Shown here piece after piece: positions 32,691 through 44,424 of a stretch of DNA of 64,000 nucleotides. The stretch spans positions 35,828,338 through 35,892,337 of the forward strand of contig NC_060059.1 in assembly GCF_020283565.1 (NCBI RefSeq). Direction: 5' to 3'. The notes under the pieces were generated by a model that saw nothing but the letters and a program-made list of their open reading frames with translations, was not told the origin of the DNA and made no database searches. The translations under genes and the position numbers were made by a program. The DNA comes from Trifolium pratense. Taxonomy: Eukaryota; Streptophyta; Magnoliopsida; Fabales; Fabaceae. The first letter of the stretch is position 1; every line of letters starts with the position of its first letter.

Positions 32691-32868
32691 TTTTATTGCT
32701 TTCACCCTCTGGTTCTTAGGAGAAGGGGCCCCTAGTAGTCCAGAGTTCGGGGCGAGTTTTGGCATCAAGTGGTTCCAGTCCCCCCTTAAATACAGTTGCG
32801 GGGGAACGAACCGTGTTCCTCCTTACAAAGTTCAACACCAATCACCACTGAACCAACTAACATTTGGT
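32691..32868 (-). mobile_element. tRNA-derived SINE (legume family, minus strand)
   Basis: On the minus strand an A-box-like agttggttcagtggtgattgg and a B-box-like cggttcgttcccc are followed by ggactggaaccacttgatgc. The A-rich 3' end appears as a T run at 32685-32694. The flanks ctttgcgctatttt and cttttcgctatttt look like a slightly diverged target duplication. Relatives are at 62023-62160 and 61771-61867. The boundaries are approximate. Confidence 0.7.
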
Positions 32869-32884
32869 GCTTTTCGCTATTTTC

Positions 32885-33658
32885 TGTTTGTTGTTCTTCA
32901 ATGTTTCCTTTTTATTATAATACCAATAATAATGATTAATAACAACTAAATCGGTGTTTTTTTTAATTGAGTGGATGAAGAGGATGGACAGGTGATATAG
33001 ATTATTGCAAGATGAGAGAATCCCACATCAACTATAAATTTGAAGAATTAATGCTAAATTTAGAGAGATGTGATCTCTATTAATTGAACTATATTTTGCA
33101 TTTTTCATCTTAAGTCATTAGGAAAAACGAAAAAATAAAATAATAATTTGCCCGCCGGCCAACTCAGTCAATGCCTCCGCCCCACTTTTTTAGTAGGTTA
33201 GGAGGGACGGATCAACTTAAAACAGGCTGGGAGCACTATGAGCACTTATTAGCATTTCCCTAAATATAATATTTTTGGTGAAAGAATATTTTTTTTTTGG
33301 ATATATAATGTATGGTTATATAGATATTATTTGTTCATATAATAATCAATCTTAAATACAAATTAAAAATAATTTAATGTTTTTTCACAAATATTAATAC
33401 ATGATATAAAAACATAACTTAAATTTTGTCTCTTCAAATAATTGTAATAATATCGTTGTAAAGATAAATAATTCAAATAATTCTTTTAAAATAAACTAAA
33501 ATGAATTTTTGTTTGTGTAAATTACAAAGATGAAAAATATTTCTTATCTTGTTCCTCTCTCTAATATTGAATATGTCCCTTCTTGGATCCTTTTAAAGTA
33601 AACTTCCTCCTGGACTTCAAATGCAACCATTTTCTATGCAATTGCTGAAATTAGAAGA
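32885..33658. other. AT-rich spacer
   Basis: No gene, tRNA or element ends recognised. Confidence 0.35.
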
Positions 33659-33663
33659 CATTT

Positions 33664-34104
33664 TGATGTTGGAGAGTTTATTTAATAATTTATTATTTTA
33701 GCTATATTTAGTTTTATTATATTTTAGGCAGATTTCTTATTTTTATATTTCACCTAGATTAGTTAATTTTATATTTTAGGTAGATTTGTTATTTTTATTT
33801 AGTTAGGTTTGTTATTTTTATTTTTACAATCTTTTAGAAGATTTGTTATTTTTATTTTTCACCACTATTTAAACCAAACTATTGTAGCCTTGAAAGACAA
33901 CCTTTTGATTTAATAAAAATATAGAGATTTTTCTCAAATTTGGTGGATTCCAAATTACTCCTTCTGGTGGATTCCGGAAGTCTAGTGGATTCTAGATTAC
34001 TTACTTTTTCTGGTGGATTCCGGAAATCAGGTTTGTCGCTTGCGAACCTGTGTTTTATTATAGGATTAGCGCTTGCTTTTCCTTCACGCTTCCGTACTGC
34101 GTCA
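33664..34104 (+). repeat. 5' LTR of the small LTR element
   Basis: 441 bp, TG...CA. It contains repeated tctggtggattccgga motifs. It differs from the 3' LTR by a few substitutions, lacks a ~27-bp stretch present there near 35605, and has about 11 extra bases near its end. Confidence 0.9.
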
Positions 34105-34105
34105 G

Positions 34106-34118
34106 TTGGTATCAGAGC
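34106..34118 (+). promoter_or_regulatory. Primer binding site (initiator Met tRNA)
   Basis: TTGGTATCAGAGC, two bases inside the 5' LTR end. Confidence 0.9.
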
Positions 34119-34242
34119 AGGTTTCTTCTGTTCTTTTCCTAACGTGATCAGCCATGGGAGAATCAATTCCGGTTATTAGGTTCGCAATAACAATCATATT
34201 GTTACGTACATAAAATCAGAACATACTCGTGGTGAATCTGAT

Positions 34243-34638
34243 TTGGAATACTATGAGCGTCGATATTACAAAAGGTTGAAGGATGATTATTACGAGTTTA
34301 AAATCTCTGATTCGACATATCGTTGTCCGTTTTGTTACAACAAAGATTACTCGTTGTCCGGCCTTTTGAGGCATGCTTACAGAATGACAGGTAACTCGCG
34401 TAAAACGATTAAATATATTGCTAAACATTCTGTTTTGATAACTTATGTTAATTGGTATGTTAATGTTAAATTTGAGGAAGCATTTAGCATCTTCAATAAT
34501 GCCAATAACAACAATCATGCCAATAATTTTCATCTACGCCACATAGCTACTGAAACCCTAGATGATAACCAGCCATCTCTTCCCGAGAAACTTGACGATC
34601 CTGCGCTTATAAATCCGAACCGAAAGAAACCGAAGTAG
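34243..34638 (+). pseudogene. Captured zf-XS-domain protein, N-terminal part
   Basis: About 131 residues. The text runs YYKRLKDDYYEFKISDSTYR, then CPFCYNKDYS and LLRHAYRMTGNSRKTIK. This is the layout of the plant zf-XS zinc finger that precedes XS domains in SGS3/FDM/IDN2-type RNA-silencing proteins (CPxC, then LLxHA). The first codon in this frame is TTG. An ATG at 34154 opens a different frame that stops after about 19 codons, so the original 5' part is frameshifted. The frame ends at TAG 34636-34638 just before an acidic region that continues in another frame. It is probably non-functional as it stands. Confidence 0.65.
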
Positions 34639-34639
34639 T

Positions 34640-35255
34640 TGTTGAACAAGATGCTTCGGTTGAAGTTGATGAATCGAAAGATGAGAAGGAAGAGATCGAT
34701 GAACATGATGATTCAGAGAAAGAGGATCAAACAGACGTGGAGTTTAAAATGGTAGAAACTACAATCGATGAGGAAGGAGTGCTCAATCTAGAATTGGAGG
34801 GTAGTTTCAACGAGAACAACAATAACATGGATTACGACATCCAAACAGAGGCGACACCCGAAATTGATAAAGAAACAAAGGAGGAAGAAGGTCATGTAAC
34901 AAATTTATCGTCATCGGCAACACGGTATGATGCAACTTCAAGGACAACACAAACAGAGGAACTTATGAACATTGATCGGTATTTCCATGTTATGCATATA
35001 AGCTCTACCTCCACTGTGGAGTTATTAGATGTGTTAACAAGTTGTTATCTCAAGTTAGAGGAGAAAAACAAAGAGCAAAAAGTAGCAATCAAGCAAACGA
35101 GAAAGAATTTGATAATTAAAGCAGAACCAGTACTAAGTTTCTACTATGATAAACGCATGAGTCAGTATCAAGCATATGAGGTTCTTTATCAAGATAAGAA
35201 CTCGGGGTCGAGTTCTTTTGAGGTAGAGGAGACTGATGTAGGAGAGTTTCCTTAA
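34640..35255 (+). pseudogene. Captured gene, acidic C-terminal part (shifted frame)
   Basis: A second frame, open from before 34640, encodes a Glu/Asp-rich stretch (DESKDEKEEIDEHDDSEKED), then VELLDVLTSCYLKLEEKNKE and a C-terminus that runs into the 3' LTR, using the first LTR bases as its last codons. It follows the zf-XS frame with one frameshift near 34620. There is no recognised domain. Confidence 0.5.
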
Positions 35256-35689
35256 TAATTTATTATTTTAGCTATATTTAGTTTTATTATATTTTAGGCA
35301 GATTTCTTATTTTTATATTTCACCTAGATTAGTTAATTTTATATTTTAGGTAGATTTGTTATTTTTATTTAGTTAGGTTTGTTATTTTTATTTTTACAAT
35401 CTTTTAGAAGATTTGTTATTTTTATTTTTCACCACTATTTAAATCAAACTATTGTAGCCTTGAAAGACAACCTTTTGATTTAATAAAAATATAGAGATTT
35501 TTCTCAAATTTGGTGGATTCCAAATTACTCCTTCTGGTGGATTCCGGAAGTCTAGTGAATTCTAGATTAGTTACTTTTTCTGGTGGATTCCGGAAATCTG
35601 GTGGATTCCAGAGCCTTATCTGACAGGTTTGTCACTTGCGAACCTGTGTTTTATTATAGGATTAGCGCTTGCTTTTCCTTCACGCGTCA
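35234..35689 (+). repeat. 3' LTR of the small LTR element
   Basis: 456 bp, TG...CA, followed by the target duplication cattt. It matches 33664-34104. Confidence 0.9.
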
Positions 35690-35726
35690 CATTTTGTCCT
35701 CATGCATGTTTGATAACATAATTTAG

Positions 35727-36090
35727 AGCAAATCAATCTCCCTTTCTTCTCTCTTTCATAAAACTTCACTAGATTCATATCCACTTACTTCCATTGGTCA
35801 TTGGTCATTATATGATGATAAGAAGATAACGGATTGGTGGTACATGTGGTTGTGAAGTTAGAGTCCATAAATCAACCATGTGGATAATTAGCACATCAAT
35901 CTTATTTTCTTATCTCTTTCATAGAAAACTTTATTACGAGACTCATATGCACTTACGGCCATCGACACTTGTTTCTTGGATTATTATATGATGATAAGAA
36001 GAGAAAATTGATAGTACATGCAAGTGGTTGTGAAATAGCTATGTTGACTCCATAAATCAACCCATGTAAATAATTGAAAAATCAAAGTCC
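35727..36090. repeat. Diverged tandem duplication, ~180-bp unit
   Basis: Two successive blocks share ctctttcatagaaaact, gattcatatccacttac, attatatgatgataagaag, gtacatg-tggttgtgaa and ccataaatcaacc-atgt in the same order. They differ by substitutions and small indels. Confidence 0.75.
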
Positions 36091-37231
36091 GACATAGTCT
36101 TTTTGAGGGTGAATTAGCCGGTATAATAAAATAAATTAGGTTTTCATAACACATTTTTATCATCTATTTGGTTAGAAGAAAAGAAAATGGGAAGCAAGAA
36201 AAACACGAAAATTGATGAATGAACTTAAACTAAATCTTAGTCCAAGTTCATTGATCGGTTTCCATGTTTTTCTTCCTTCCCGCTTTTTTTTCTTCCAACC
36301 AAACAGGTATTTTCCGGTATTTACATACAGATATAAATACTATTTTAATAAAAAGATCAAATTACATCGATGTAATTTTAAAATAATGTATTTTTATTAT
36401 TAAAAAATTATGTGGTATCTATAAATTCGGGTGTAGGAAGTGTGGACAAACAATGGATTTGGTTGGTTCTGTCACAGTGGTACATTTTTTTTAGTTACAA
36501 CAAATATATGAAAATGAAACATTGGCATGGAGCTAATTGGAATAAAATAACATTTGTTTGGCTATTATGCAGCGTTTATTATGGCCTCTTACAAATACTT
36601 TGATATCGACACAAACTCAATAATGTTTGAACTGTAATTATGGTAAGTACAGGGACGGAGCCATAATTATTTTTTGGAAAATATTAACCTGTGCATCAAT
36701 GACACCGATCTGAATCCTCTGCAGCGGTGATGCCTGCTGCCATTTTTGCTGCAGTTTGTGGAACGTTGGATTGTGGCATGCTCCGTCAATAACTAGCGCA
36801 CATAATAATATAGGTTGTGCTACTGCTAGTGTGCTATTTTTATTCTTTATATATTGTACTAGTGTGTGTGGTGCTATTTAAATATTTTTACTATACTAAG
36901 ACCCAAAAAAAATAAATTTTCTTCTATACAACATGTTTAATATTATTATTGATTTAAAAAATAATAATTGACTAACAAAAGATAAACCATCATTTTGGTC
37001 TCTAAAAATTTACTCCCTCCATTTTTCTTTAAGTGTCATTTTACGTCGAATTTATCTTTTCTATTTAATTGTTGTTTTGATATTTTAAGAGTACGATTTG
37101 TCGATTATAACCATTGTCAATTTCTCTTATTTTTTTCAAGAAAACTAGTTAATTTTATATATTTGGAAAACTAAAGTTTTTTTTTAAATTTTTTTGGTAC
37201 ATAACATATTAATTTTATTTTATTTACATAA
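36091..37231. other. AT-rich spacer before Sirevirus 2
   Basis: No gene recognised. One MITE-like end (tactccctccatttttcttt, about 37012) is present without a visible partner. Confidence 0.35.
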
Positions 37232-37236
37232 TATTT

Positions 37237-38340
37237 TGTTGGAACAAAATTGATTTAAAAAATGTTTGCCCCTAAATCTGTAAAGGTTTTGATGATAACA
37301 AAGTATTAATAAACAATTGGAAGGACTAAAAATTTATTTTAAGTGCGCAGATATAAGCATCATATAAGCTCTGAGTGAAGTTCAGAGGATGTGAACTCAG
37401 AAGTTCACAAGCGCTCAGAAGATGTTTGACTTCAGAGGTTACTACGTTCAGAGGATGAAGACTTCAGTAAAGTCTGATCAAACTCTGAAGATCTCTTTGA
37501 AAGCTGTGAAGATTCCCTTTGCTAGTCAACTCTTTTACCAATGGAGAAAAGGACCTTTCAAGTCTGATCAGCTCAGCTACCTCTGTTTTGTCTGTCCTAA
37601 CCTGAGAACGTGGGTCTTCAGTTTTGTTAGCTGAATAAGGAAAGTCCACTCTGCAGTAGTCAAAGTAACTGAAACTCTTTCTTAGTTTTGGATACAACCA
37701 AACTGCATCAAGACAGACTGCTTGAAGACAAAAGGTTATCAACTCCAACGGCTCCTTTTGCAACGACTCTTTTCTAGTGGTATATATACTAGAAGATTCA
37801 GCTACAACAAAATAACAATAATCAAGAATTGAACGTGTGCTGAACAAACTCTGAACTCTGATATACAAGCTCTGAACCTCTGTCAAGTGTTTTTGCACTT
37901 CAGCCAAATACTCTGTACTATTTGTATTTTGCTCTCTTTAGGTTCATCTAAGAGCACTTGTATATTTTTATATACTTTATTGTTACGTGTGTAACTTAAG
38001 CTTGTGTGCTTAAGTGTGAGACTTAAGCTTGTGTGCTTAAGTGTGAAGTCTTAAGCTTGTGTGCTTGAGCATTGTTGAGAAGTCTCTTGCTTGTGTGCTT
38101 GAGCAGGTGTAATCTTGTGTGATTATAGTGAAATCCCTTGGAAGTGCAAGGGGACTGGACTACTCTCGTTTTGTGAGAGGAACCAGTATAAATTGTTTGT
38201 GTGATCTCTCTCTCCCTTTATCTTGTTATTTATTGTGTTACTTTTCCGCTGCTAACGTAGTTGAGTTAAGAACTTGAAAAAGTTTTAACTTAGCTAAAAC
38301 ACAATTCAACCCCCCCCCTTCTTGTGTTTTCACACCTTCA
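37237..38340 (+). repeat. 5' LTR of Sirevirus 2
   Basis: 1104 bp, TG...CA. Three near-copies of a palindromic unit (cttaagcttgtgtgcttaag) lie at about 37996-38072. The open frames inside (37422-37634 and 37464-37907) are repeated in the other LTR and are not genes. Confidence 0.95.
37780..37789 (+). promoter_or_regulatory. TATA-like box in the Sirevirus 2 LTR
   Basis: tatatatact within ctagtggtatatatactag, also present in all other Sirevirus LTRs of this window; the probable U3 core promoter. Confidence 0.6.
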
Positions 38341-38341
38341 A

Positions 38342-38356
38342 TTGGTATCAGAGCAC
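38342..38356 (+). promoter_or_regulatory. Primer binding site (initiator Met tRNA)
   Basis: TTGGTATCAGAGC lies three bases inside the LTR end (38344-38356), the common Ty1/copia primer site. Confidence 0.9.
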
Positions 38357-38410
38357 CTGGTCTGTTACTTTCACTTAACAGTGAGACAGTAAAGATCTTG
38401 TGAGAACACT

Positions 38411-40813
38411 ATGTCTGGAGGAGATGATAGTAGTACTAGAACAACCGGTGAAGCCGGTAATGCCAGTGGTGCTGGTGGTGGTCCTAGAAATGCTTTTGGT
38501 TATGACTACTTAAGTAATGAATCACATGAACATAGTGGCAATAGAAAAGCCCCTATATTCAATGGTGATGCTTCATTATTTGAGTGGTGGAAAGAGAGAC
38601 TGTATAGCAATATTACTGCTATTGATCATGAGTTGTGGGATTTGGTTGAGTTGGGAGTAACTTTTGAAAACTTGAATGAACATGGTAGGTTGTCCATGGA
38701 GAATAGAAAGTTACTCACACCAGCTAACCTAAAAATCTACACAAAACATCATAGAGTAAAGGACATTGTTGTTGGTGCTATTAGACATGAGGACTATGTC
38801 AGAATAGAGAACAAGTCTACTGCTAAATCTATCTTTGATTCTATGTGTGCTACCTATGATGGTAATGAAAAGGTTCAAGAGGCTAAAGCTAGTCTTTTGA
38901 TAAGACAATATGAACTTTTCACTATGCAACAAGATGAAAACATTGAGACTATGTTTACAAGGTTTCAAATCCTTGTATCTGGTCTTAAAGCTCTTAAGAG
39001 AAGTTATTCAACCTATGACCATGTTCAGAAGATTCTGAGAAGTCTTCCTATTGCTTGGAGACCTAAGGTCACTGCAATAGAGGAAGCTCAAAATCTCAAG
39101 ACTCTGAGTCTTGAAGCTCTGATAAGCAATCTCAGAAGCCATGAGATGGTTCTGGATGCTGACTCAGAAACTAAGAAGAAGTCTAAGTCAGTGGCTTTAC
39201 AGTCAACTAAGACTACTTCTAAGGCTCTTAAGACTCAGCTTCTTGATATTGAAGAAGAATCTTCTGCTGATGGTCAAGAGGATGAGATGAATGAGGATGA
39301 GTTTGCCTTATTCACCAAGTTTCAGCAATGGAACAGATTTAACAAAAGAAATTTCAGAGGAGGAAACAGCTCAAGAAATTTTGTCAGCAAAAAGGATGAT
39401 CAGAAGAACTGCTTCAACTGTAAGAAGCCATGACACTTTATTGCTGATTGTCCAGAAATGTCTGCTAAAGACAAAAGCAAACGATACAGCTCAAAGAAGC
39501 AACAATTCAAAAGCAAATTGAGAAAGAGTCTGATGGCTACTTTTGAAGAGCTATCATCTGAGGAAGAAGTTGAGGAAGAAGAAGAAGCAAATCTAGCCCT
39601 AATGGCTTCAACTGACTCAGATGTAGACTCAGACGATGAATCAGAATCAGATTCAGAAGTAACTGATGAGGTATTTTCTGATTGTTCTAAATCTCAACTT
39701 ATAACTGCACTTAACAAGGTTATTGAGAAACATCTCAGAGTGTTAAGTAAACAAAAAGTTTTACAAGAAAACCTTAACACTCTGACTGAACAAGCAGAAC
39801 ATTTTCAAGGTCTATATCAAGAAACTCTGAATAGAGTAAATGATCTTGAAAAGGGTTGTGCTGTGTGTCACAAACCTACTGATGAGCAAGAAATGGCTCT
39901 TCAACAGTTTGTGCATCTCAACCTTGGTAAGAGCAAAGCTGCTAATCTTGTTTATAATGTCATGAGACATAGAGGAGAGGGAGTTGGCTATGAATATGGT
40001 AGAACATATTCAAAGCTAAAGACCTATCCCAAAAAGGTTGGAAAATCTTGGGTTTACTATGTTGTACCTCAGAGTGAGGAAGGAAAGAAATTTGGTACTC
40101 TGGAAGATGAGGATAATAATCTGAGAGATTTGGGAAATGACAACTCAGAGGAACCAAGTTCCTCAGGATCTGGGAAGAAAAGCTCAGAAGATAAAAGCTA
40201 TTCAGAACTTGACAGTATTAGTTCAGATGTTCTGAAAGTTTCAAAATCTGAGGCTTCAACTTCTGGAACCAGAGGAATTCTAGTTCATGAGAAAAGTCAA
40301 CCTAAAGGTTCAAAAGTTTTTAAAAGAAAGTCAAACCTCAAACCTCAGAGGCAACATAGGACTAAGGTTATTTATGATTCTAGAGTCAGTAAATATAACC
40401 AGTCAAATCAATGGACTGGTGATAAATACAAACTCTGGGAGCATAAACAATCCAAGTCCTGGAATAATAACAGAACTCAAACTAAGAAACATTTTCAAAA
40501 GAGTTATTATTCCAAACCAAAATCTTTCTCTCACACTCAACAACACAGTAAACATTTGTGGACTAACAAGCGTGGACCCAGAAGATGGGTACCAAAAGCT
40601 GAAATTATGTATCATTCAGATTTACCAACTAGGAAAGGATATGTCCTACCTAGAGTATGGAAACAAGTCCTATGCAAAGGAAGAAGGGCTTATGTCCTTG
40701 ACCAATGGCTGACAAGTTCTCAAGATAACAATCAGAACTTGATAAATGAAGAGGAAGAATATTGGGATGATCTTATCATTAACTGTGATAAAGAGTTCCA
40801 CCGTAGTGATTAA
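38411..40813 (+). pseudogene. gag: Sirevirus 2 gag, one in-frame stop in the zinc knuckle
   Basis: The same 800-residue design as the intact gag of copy 1, but a TGA at 39431-39433 stands where copy 1 has a Gly codon, inside the CCHC knuckle (CFNCKKP then stop). The frame continues without shift to TAA at 40811-40813. Translation gives a 340-residue capsid-like product without the nucleic-acid-binding knuckle. The C-terminal extension differs from copy 1 more than the capsid part does. Confidence 0.9.
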
Positions 40814-40815
40814 AG

Positions 40816-43800
40816 TTGTTTCTCATACAGCCTGTCACTCAAAGAAGTATCATGAATCATTCATGGTATCTGGATAGTGGGTGTTCAAGGCACATGACTG
40901 GTGATAAACAACTATTTTCTAAGCTGACTATGAAAGAAGGAGGTTCTGTTGGTTTTGGAGGAAATCAGAAAGGAAAGATTATAGGTACAGGTACAGTAGG
41001 TAATTCCTCCCTATCTATTAATGATGTTTGGTTAGTTGATGGACTTAAGCATAACCTATTGAGCATAAGTCAATTTTGCGACAATGGTTATGTAGTTGTC
41101 TTTAATAAGGAATCATGTACTGTGTCTAAACAATCTGATAACTCCATGATATTCAAAGGTCTGAGAAAGAACAATGTTTATAAAATTAATCTTTCTGATT
41201 TGAATGAACAAAAAGTGATGTGTCTTTTGACCTTGAGTGAAGAAAAATGGATCTGGCATAAGAGGTTAGGCCATGCTAACTGGAGGTTAATCTCTAAGCT
41301 TAGCAAGCTTGACCTTGTCAGAGGTTTACCTAAAATTAAATATCACTCAAACACACTTTGTGGTTCATGTCAAAAAGGAAAGATTACAAAGTCATCTTTT
41401 AAACCTAAGAACATTGTCTCTACCTCAAGACCATTGGAACTTCTTCACATTGATCTTTTTGGACCAGTTAACACTGCTTCAATCAATGGAAAGAAGTATG
41501 GATTAGTGATTGTTGATGACTACAGTAGATGGACTTGGGTAAAATTCCTAAGAACAAAAGATGAAGCTTATGATGAGTTTAGCATCTTCTGCAAACAAAT
41601 TCAAAATGAAAAAGGCTACACTATTTTAAAAGTCAGAAGTGATCATGGTGGAGAATTTGAAAATGAACCTTTTGAAAACTTTTGTGAAAAATATGGCATT
41701 CTGCATGAATTCTCTTCTCCTAGAACACCTCAACAAAATGGGGTTGTAGAAAGGAAGAATAGAACTCTGCAAGAAATGGCCAGAACCATGATGCATGAAA
41801 CAAATGTAGCAAAGTTTTTATGGGCAGAAGCTGTAAACACAGCATGTTATGTTCAAAATAGAATCTATATCAGATCTAAGTTGAACAAAACTGCTTATGA
41901 ATTGTTCAAAGGAAGAAAACCTGATATTTCTTATTTTCATCAGTTTGGATGTACGTGTTACATCTTAAATAACAAAGTCCATCTAAAGAAATTTGATGCT
42001 AGAGGTTATAAGGGTATCTTTATAGGATACTCTGAACGCTCAAAAGCATACAGACTGTATATTTCTGAAACACATACTGTGGAAGAAAGTATGCATGTCA
42101 AATTTGATGACAAAGAGCCTGACCAAGTGTCAGAGCTTGTGGAAGGTTTGTCTAGATTTCAGGTATCAGAGGATCAATATTCAGATATTCCTAACTACTC
42201 AGAACATCCATTCTCTGAAGTACCTCTGAACACAATAGTTCCTACAGACTCTGAACAACCAAGTACTGAAGCATCTGCTGAACCTGATGTTGATGAGTCT
42301 GAAGATGATGAGCCCCCAAGAAATACTTTCAAATACAAATCATCACATCCAGAGGAACTGATATTAGGCAACAAGGATAGTCCAAGGAAGACAAGATCTC
42401 AACTGAGAAATGAGGAATCATTAGTTGGTCTTATCTCAATGATGGAACCATCAAAGATTGATGAAGCTCTGAAAGATGATGCTTGGATTGTAGCAATGCA
42501 AGAAGAGCTGAATCAATTCCAAAGGAATGATGTGTGGACTCTAGTGCCTAAACCTTCACACAAGAACATTATTGGAACAAAATGGGTATTCAGAAACAAG
42601 CTGAATGAACAAGGTGAAGTGGTAAGAAACAAGGCTAGATTGGTTGCACAAGGTTACAGTCAACAAGAGGGGATTGACTATACTGAAACCTTTGCACCAG
42701 TTGCTAGACTTGAAGCAATCAGGTTACTTCTATCTTATGCTGTTAATCATGGAATAACCTTATATCAGATGGATGTTAAAAGTGCCTTCTTAAATGGTTT
42801 TATTTCTGAAGAAGTGTATGTTAAGCAACCTCCTGGTTTTGAAGATGTCTCAAACCCAGAACATGTTTTTAAATTGAAGAAATCACTGTATGGTCTGAAA
42901 CAAGCTCCAAGAGCTTGGTATGATAGACTCAGTAATTTTCTTCTTGAAAAAGGTTTTGAAAAGGGAAAGGTTGACTGCACACTCTTTAGAAAAACAACCA
43001 AAGAAGACATTTTAATTATTCAAATTTATGTTGATGATATTATTTTTGGTTCAACTAATGCTGCTTTGTGCAAGAATTTTTCTAAGATAATGCAGGATGA
43101 ATTTGAAATGAGCATGATGGGAGAGTTGAAGTTCTTTCTTGGAATTCAAATCAATTAGAAGAAGGAAGGAACTTATGTTCATCAATCAAAATACACTAAA
43201 GAACTTCTGAAGAAATTCAATCTAGATGACTGCAAGATTATGAATACTCCTATGCATCCAACTACCAACATGGGCAAGTCAGAGGATGAAGGAAAGGTAG
43301 ATCAAAAGGTCTACAGAGGTATGATTGGCTCCTTACTCTATCTGACAGCCTCTAGACCAGATATTTTATTCAGTGTTTGCTTATGTGCAAGATTCCAGTC
43401 AGATCCTAGAGAATCTCATCTTACAGCTGTAAAGAGAATCTTTAGGTATCTGAAAGGAACAACTAATCTTGGACTTCTCTATAAGAAATCCAATGATTAT
43501 GTGCTAAATGGATTCTGTGATGCTGACTATGCTGGAGATAAAATTGAAAGAAAATCCACAAGTGGCAATTGTCAATTTGTTGGTGAAAACCTTATCTCCT
43601 GGGCTAGTAAGAGACAAACTACTATAGCTTTGTCTACAGCAGAAGCAGAATACATTTCAGCAGCTAAGTGTTGCACACAACTACTCTGGTTAAAATATCA
43701 GTTAGAAGATTACCAGGTAAGCAGTAACAATATTCCTTTATATTGTGATAACACTGCAGCCATTCATTTATCTAAAAATCCTATTCTACACTCTAGAGCC

Positions 43801-43974
43801 AAACATATTGAAATTAAACACCATTTTATCAGAGATTATGTTCAGAGAGGCATTATAGATATTAAGTTTGTTGATACTGAAAATCAATGGGCTGACATAT
43901 TTACTAAAGCTTTATCTGTTGAAAGATTTGATTTTATAAAGAAACATCTGAACATGTTTTCAATCTCTGAATGA
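40816..43974 (+). pseudogene. pol: Sirevirus 2 pol, one in-frame stop after the RT active site
   Basis: The frame opens -1 to gag with a TTG-first reading at 40816. Protease [10 protein letters not shown], integrase ([26 protein letters not shown]), RT (YVDDIIFGS) and RNase H ([22 protein letters not shown]) are all recognisable. A TAG at 43156-43158 replaces a Gln codon in IQINQKKEG of copy 1, separating the RT core from its end and from RNase H. The frame resumes at 43159. Protease and integrase are intact here, including the linker that is broken in copy 1. Confidence 0.9.
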
Positions 43975-44424
43975 AAAATTGTTTTTGGCAATTAAAGTGT
44001 AAGAGGTTAGGTATATCAGAACTTATGATTCAGAACATCTGAAACACAAGCTCTGAAGTACTTAACTCTGATAGAGAATTTTAAATAACTCAGAGGCTCT
44101 GAACTATTTAAGTGGGAAACGTTTAGTATTCACTGCTGAACAGTTGTCCATTAAAATAGCAGTTACCGAGTAAATTTCTGCACGTGGTCTACGTGTGTCA
44201 GGTAGTGGGTGGTTAATGATGATTTTTGGTATTCAACTTTTTGTCAATTAGCGTAACTTCCCAAATTTGCTATTTTCGTGTTAACTGTACTCATTTAAAT
44301 AAACTTACACAATACACTTGCACACTATTCACTTTCACAACCTACACTTTCATATTCTCTCTAAACCTCCAACACAATTTCTTTCTCTCTCGCTAGTTTT
44401 CCAAACCCTACCCTAATCTCCAAC
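43975..44424 (+). promoter_or_regulatory. Pol/env-like intergenic leader with TATA-like box (Sirevirus 2)
   Basis: catttaaataaac near 44292-44304 is followed by a pyrimidine-rich leader to ATG 44425. The layout (TATA-like box about 120-130 bp before the start codon) is conserved with copy 1 and looks like an internal plant promoter. Confidence 0.45.

Larger units (their letters stand above)
33664..35689 (+). mobile_element. Small non-autonomous LTR element carrying a captured XS-zinc-finger gene
   Basis: LTRs at 33664-34104 and 35234-35689 begin TGATGT and end CGTCA. The 5-bp duplication cattt lies at 33659-33663 and 35690-35694. An initiator-Met primer site (TTGGTATCAGAGC, from 34106) follows the left LTR. 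A purine tract (gaggtagaggagac) precedes the right LTR. No gag or pol is present. The interior encodes a zf-XS-like protein and an acidic tail. It therefore moves only with help from another element. Confidence 0.85.

Noticed and set aside
37464..37907. 147-residue minus-strand ORF in the Sirevirus 2 LTR
   Set aside because: It recurs at 48672-49115 as part of the LTR, overlaps a frame on the other strand, and related text in copy 1 LTRs is not open as one ORF.
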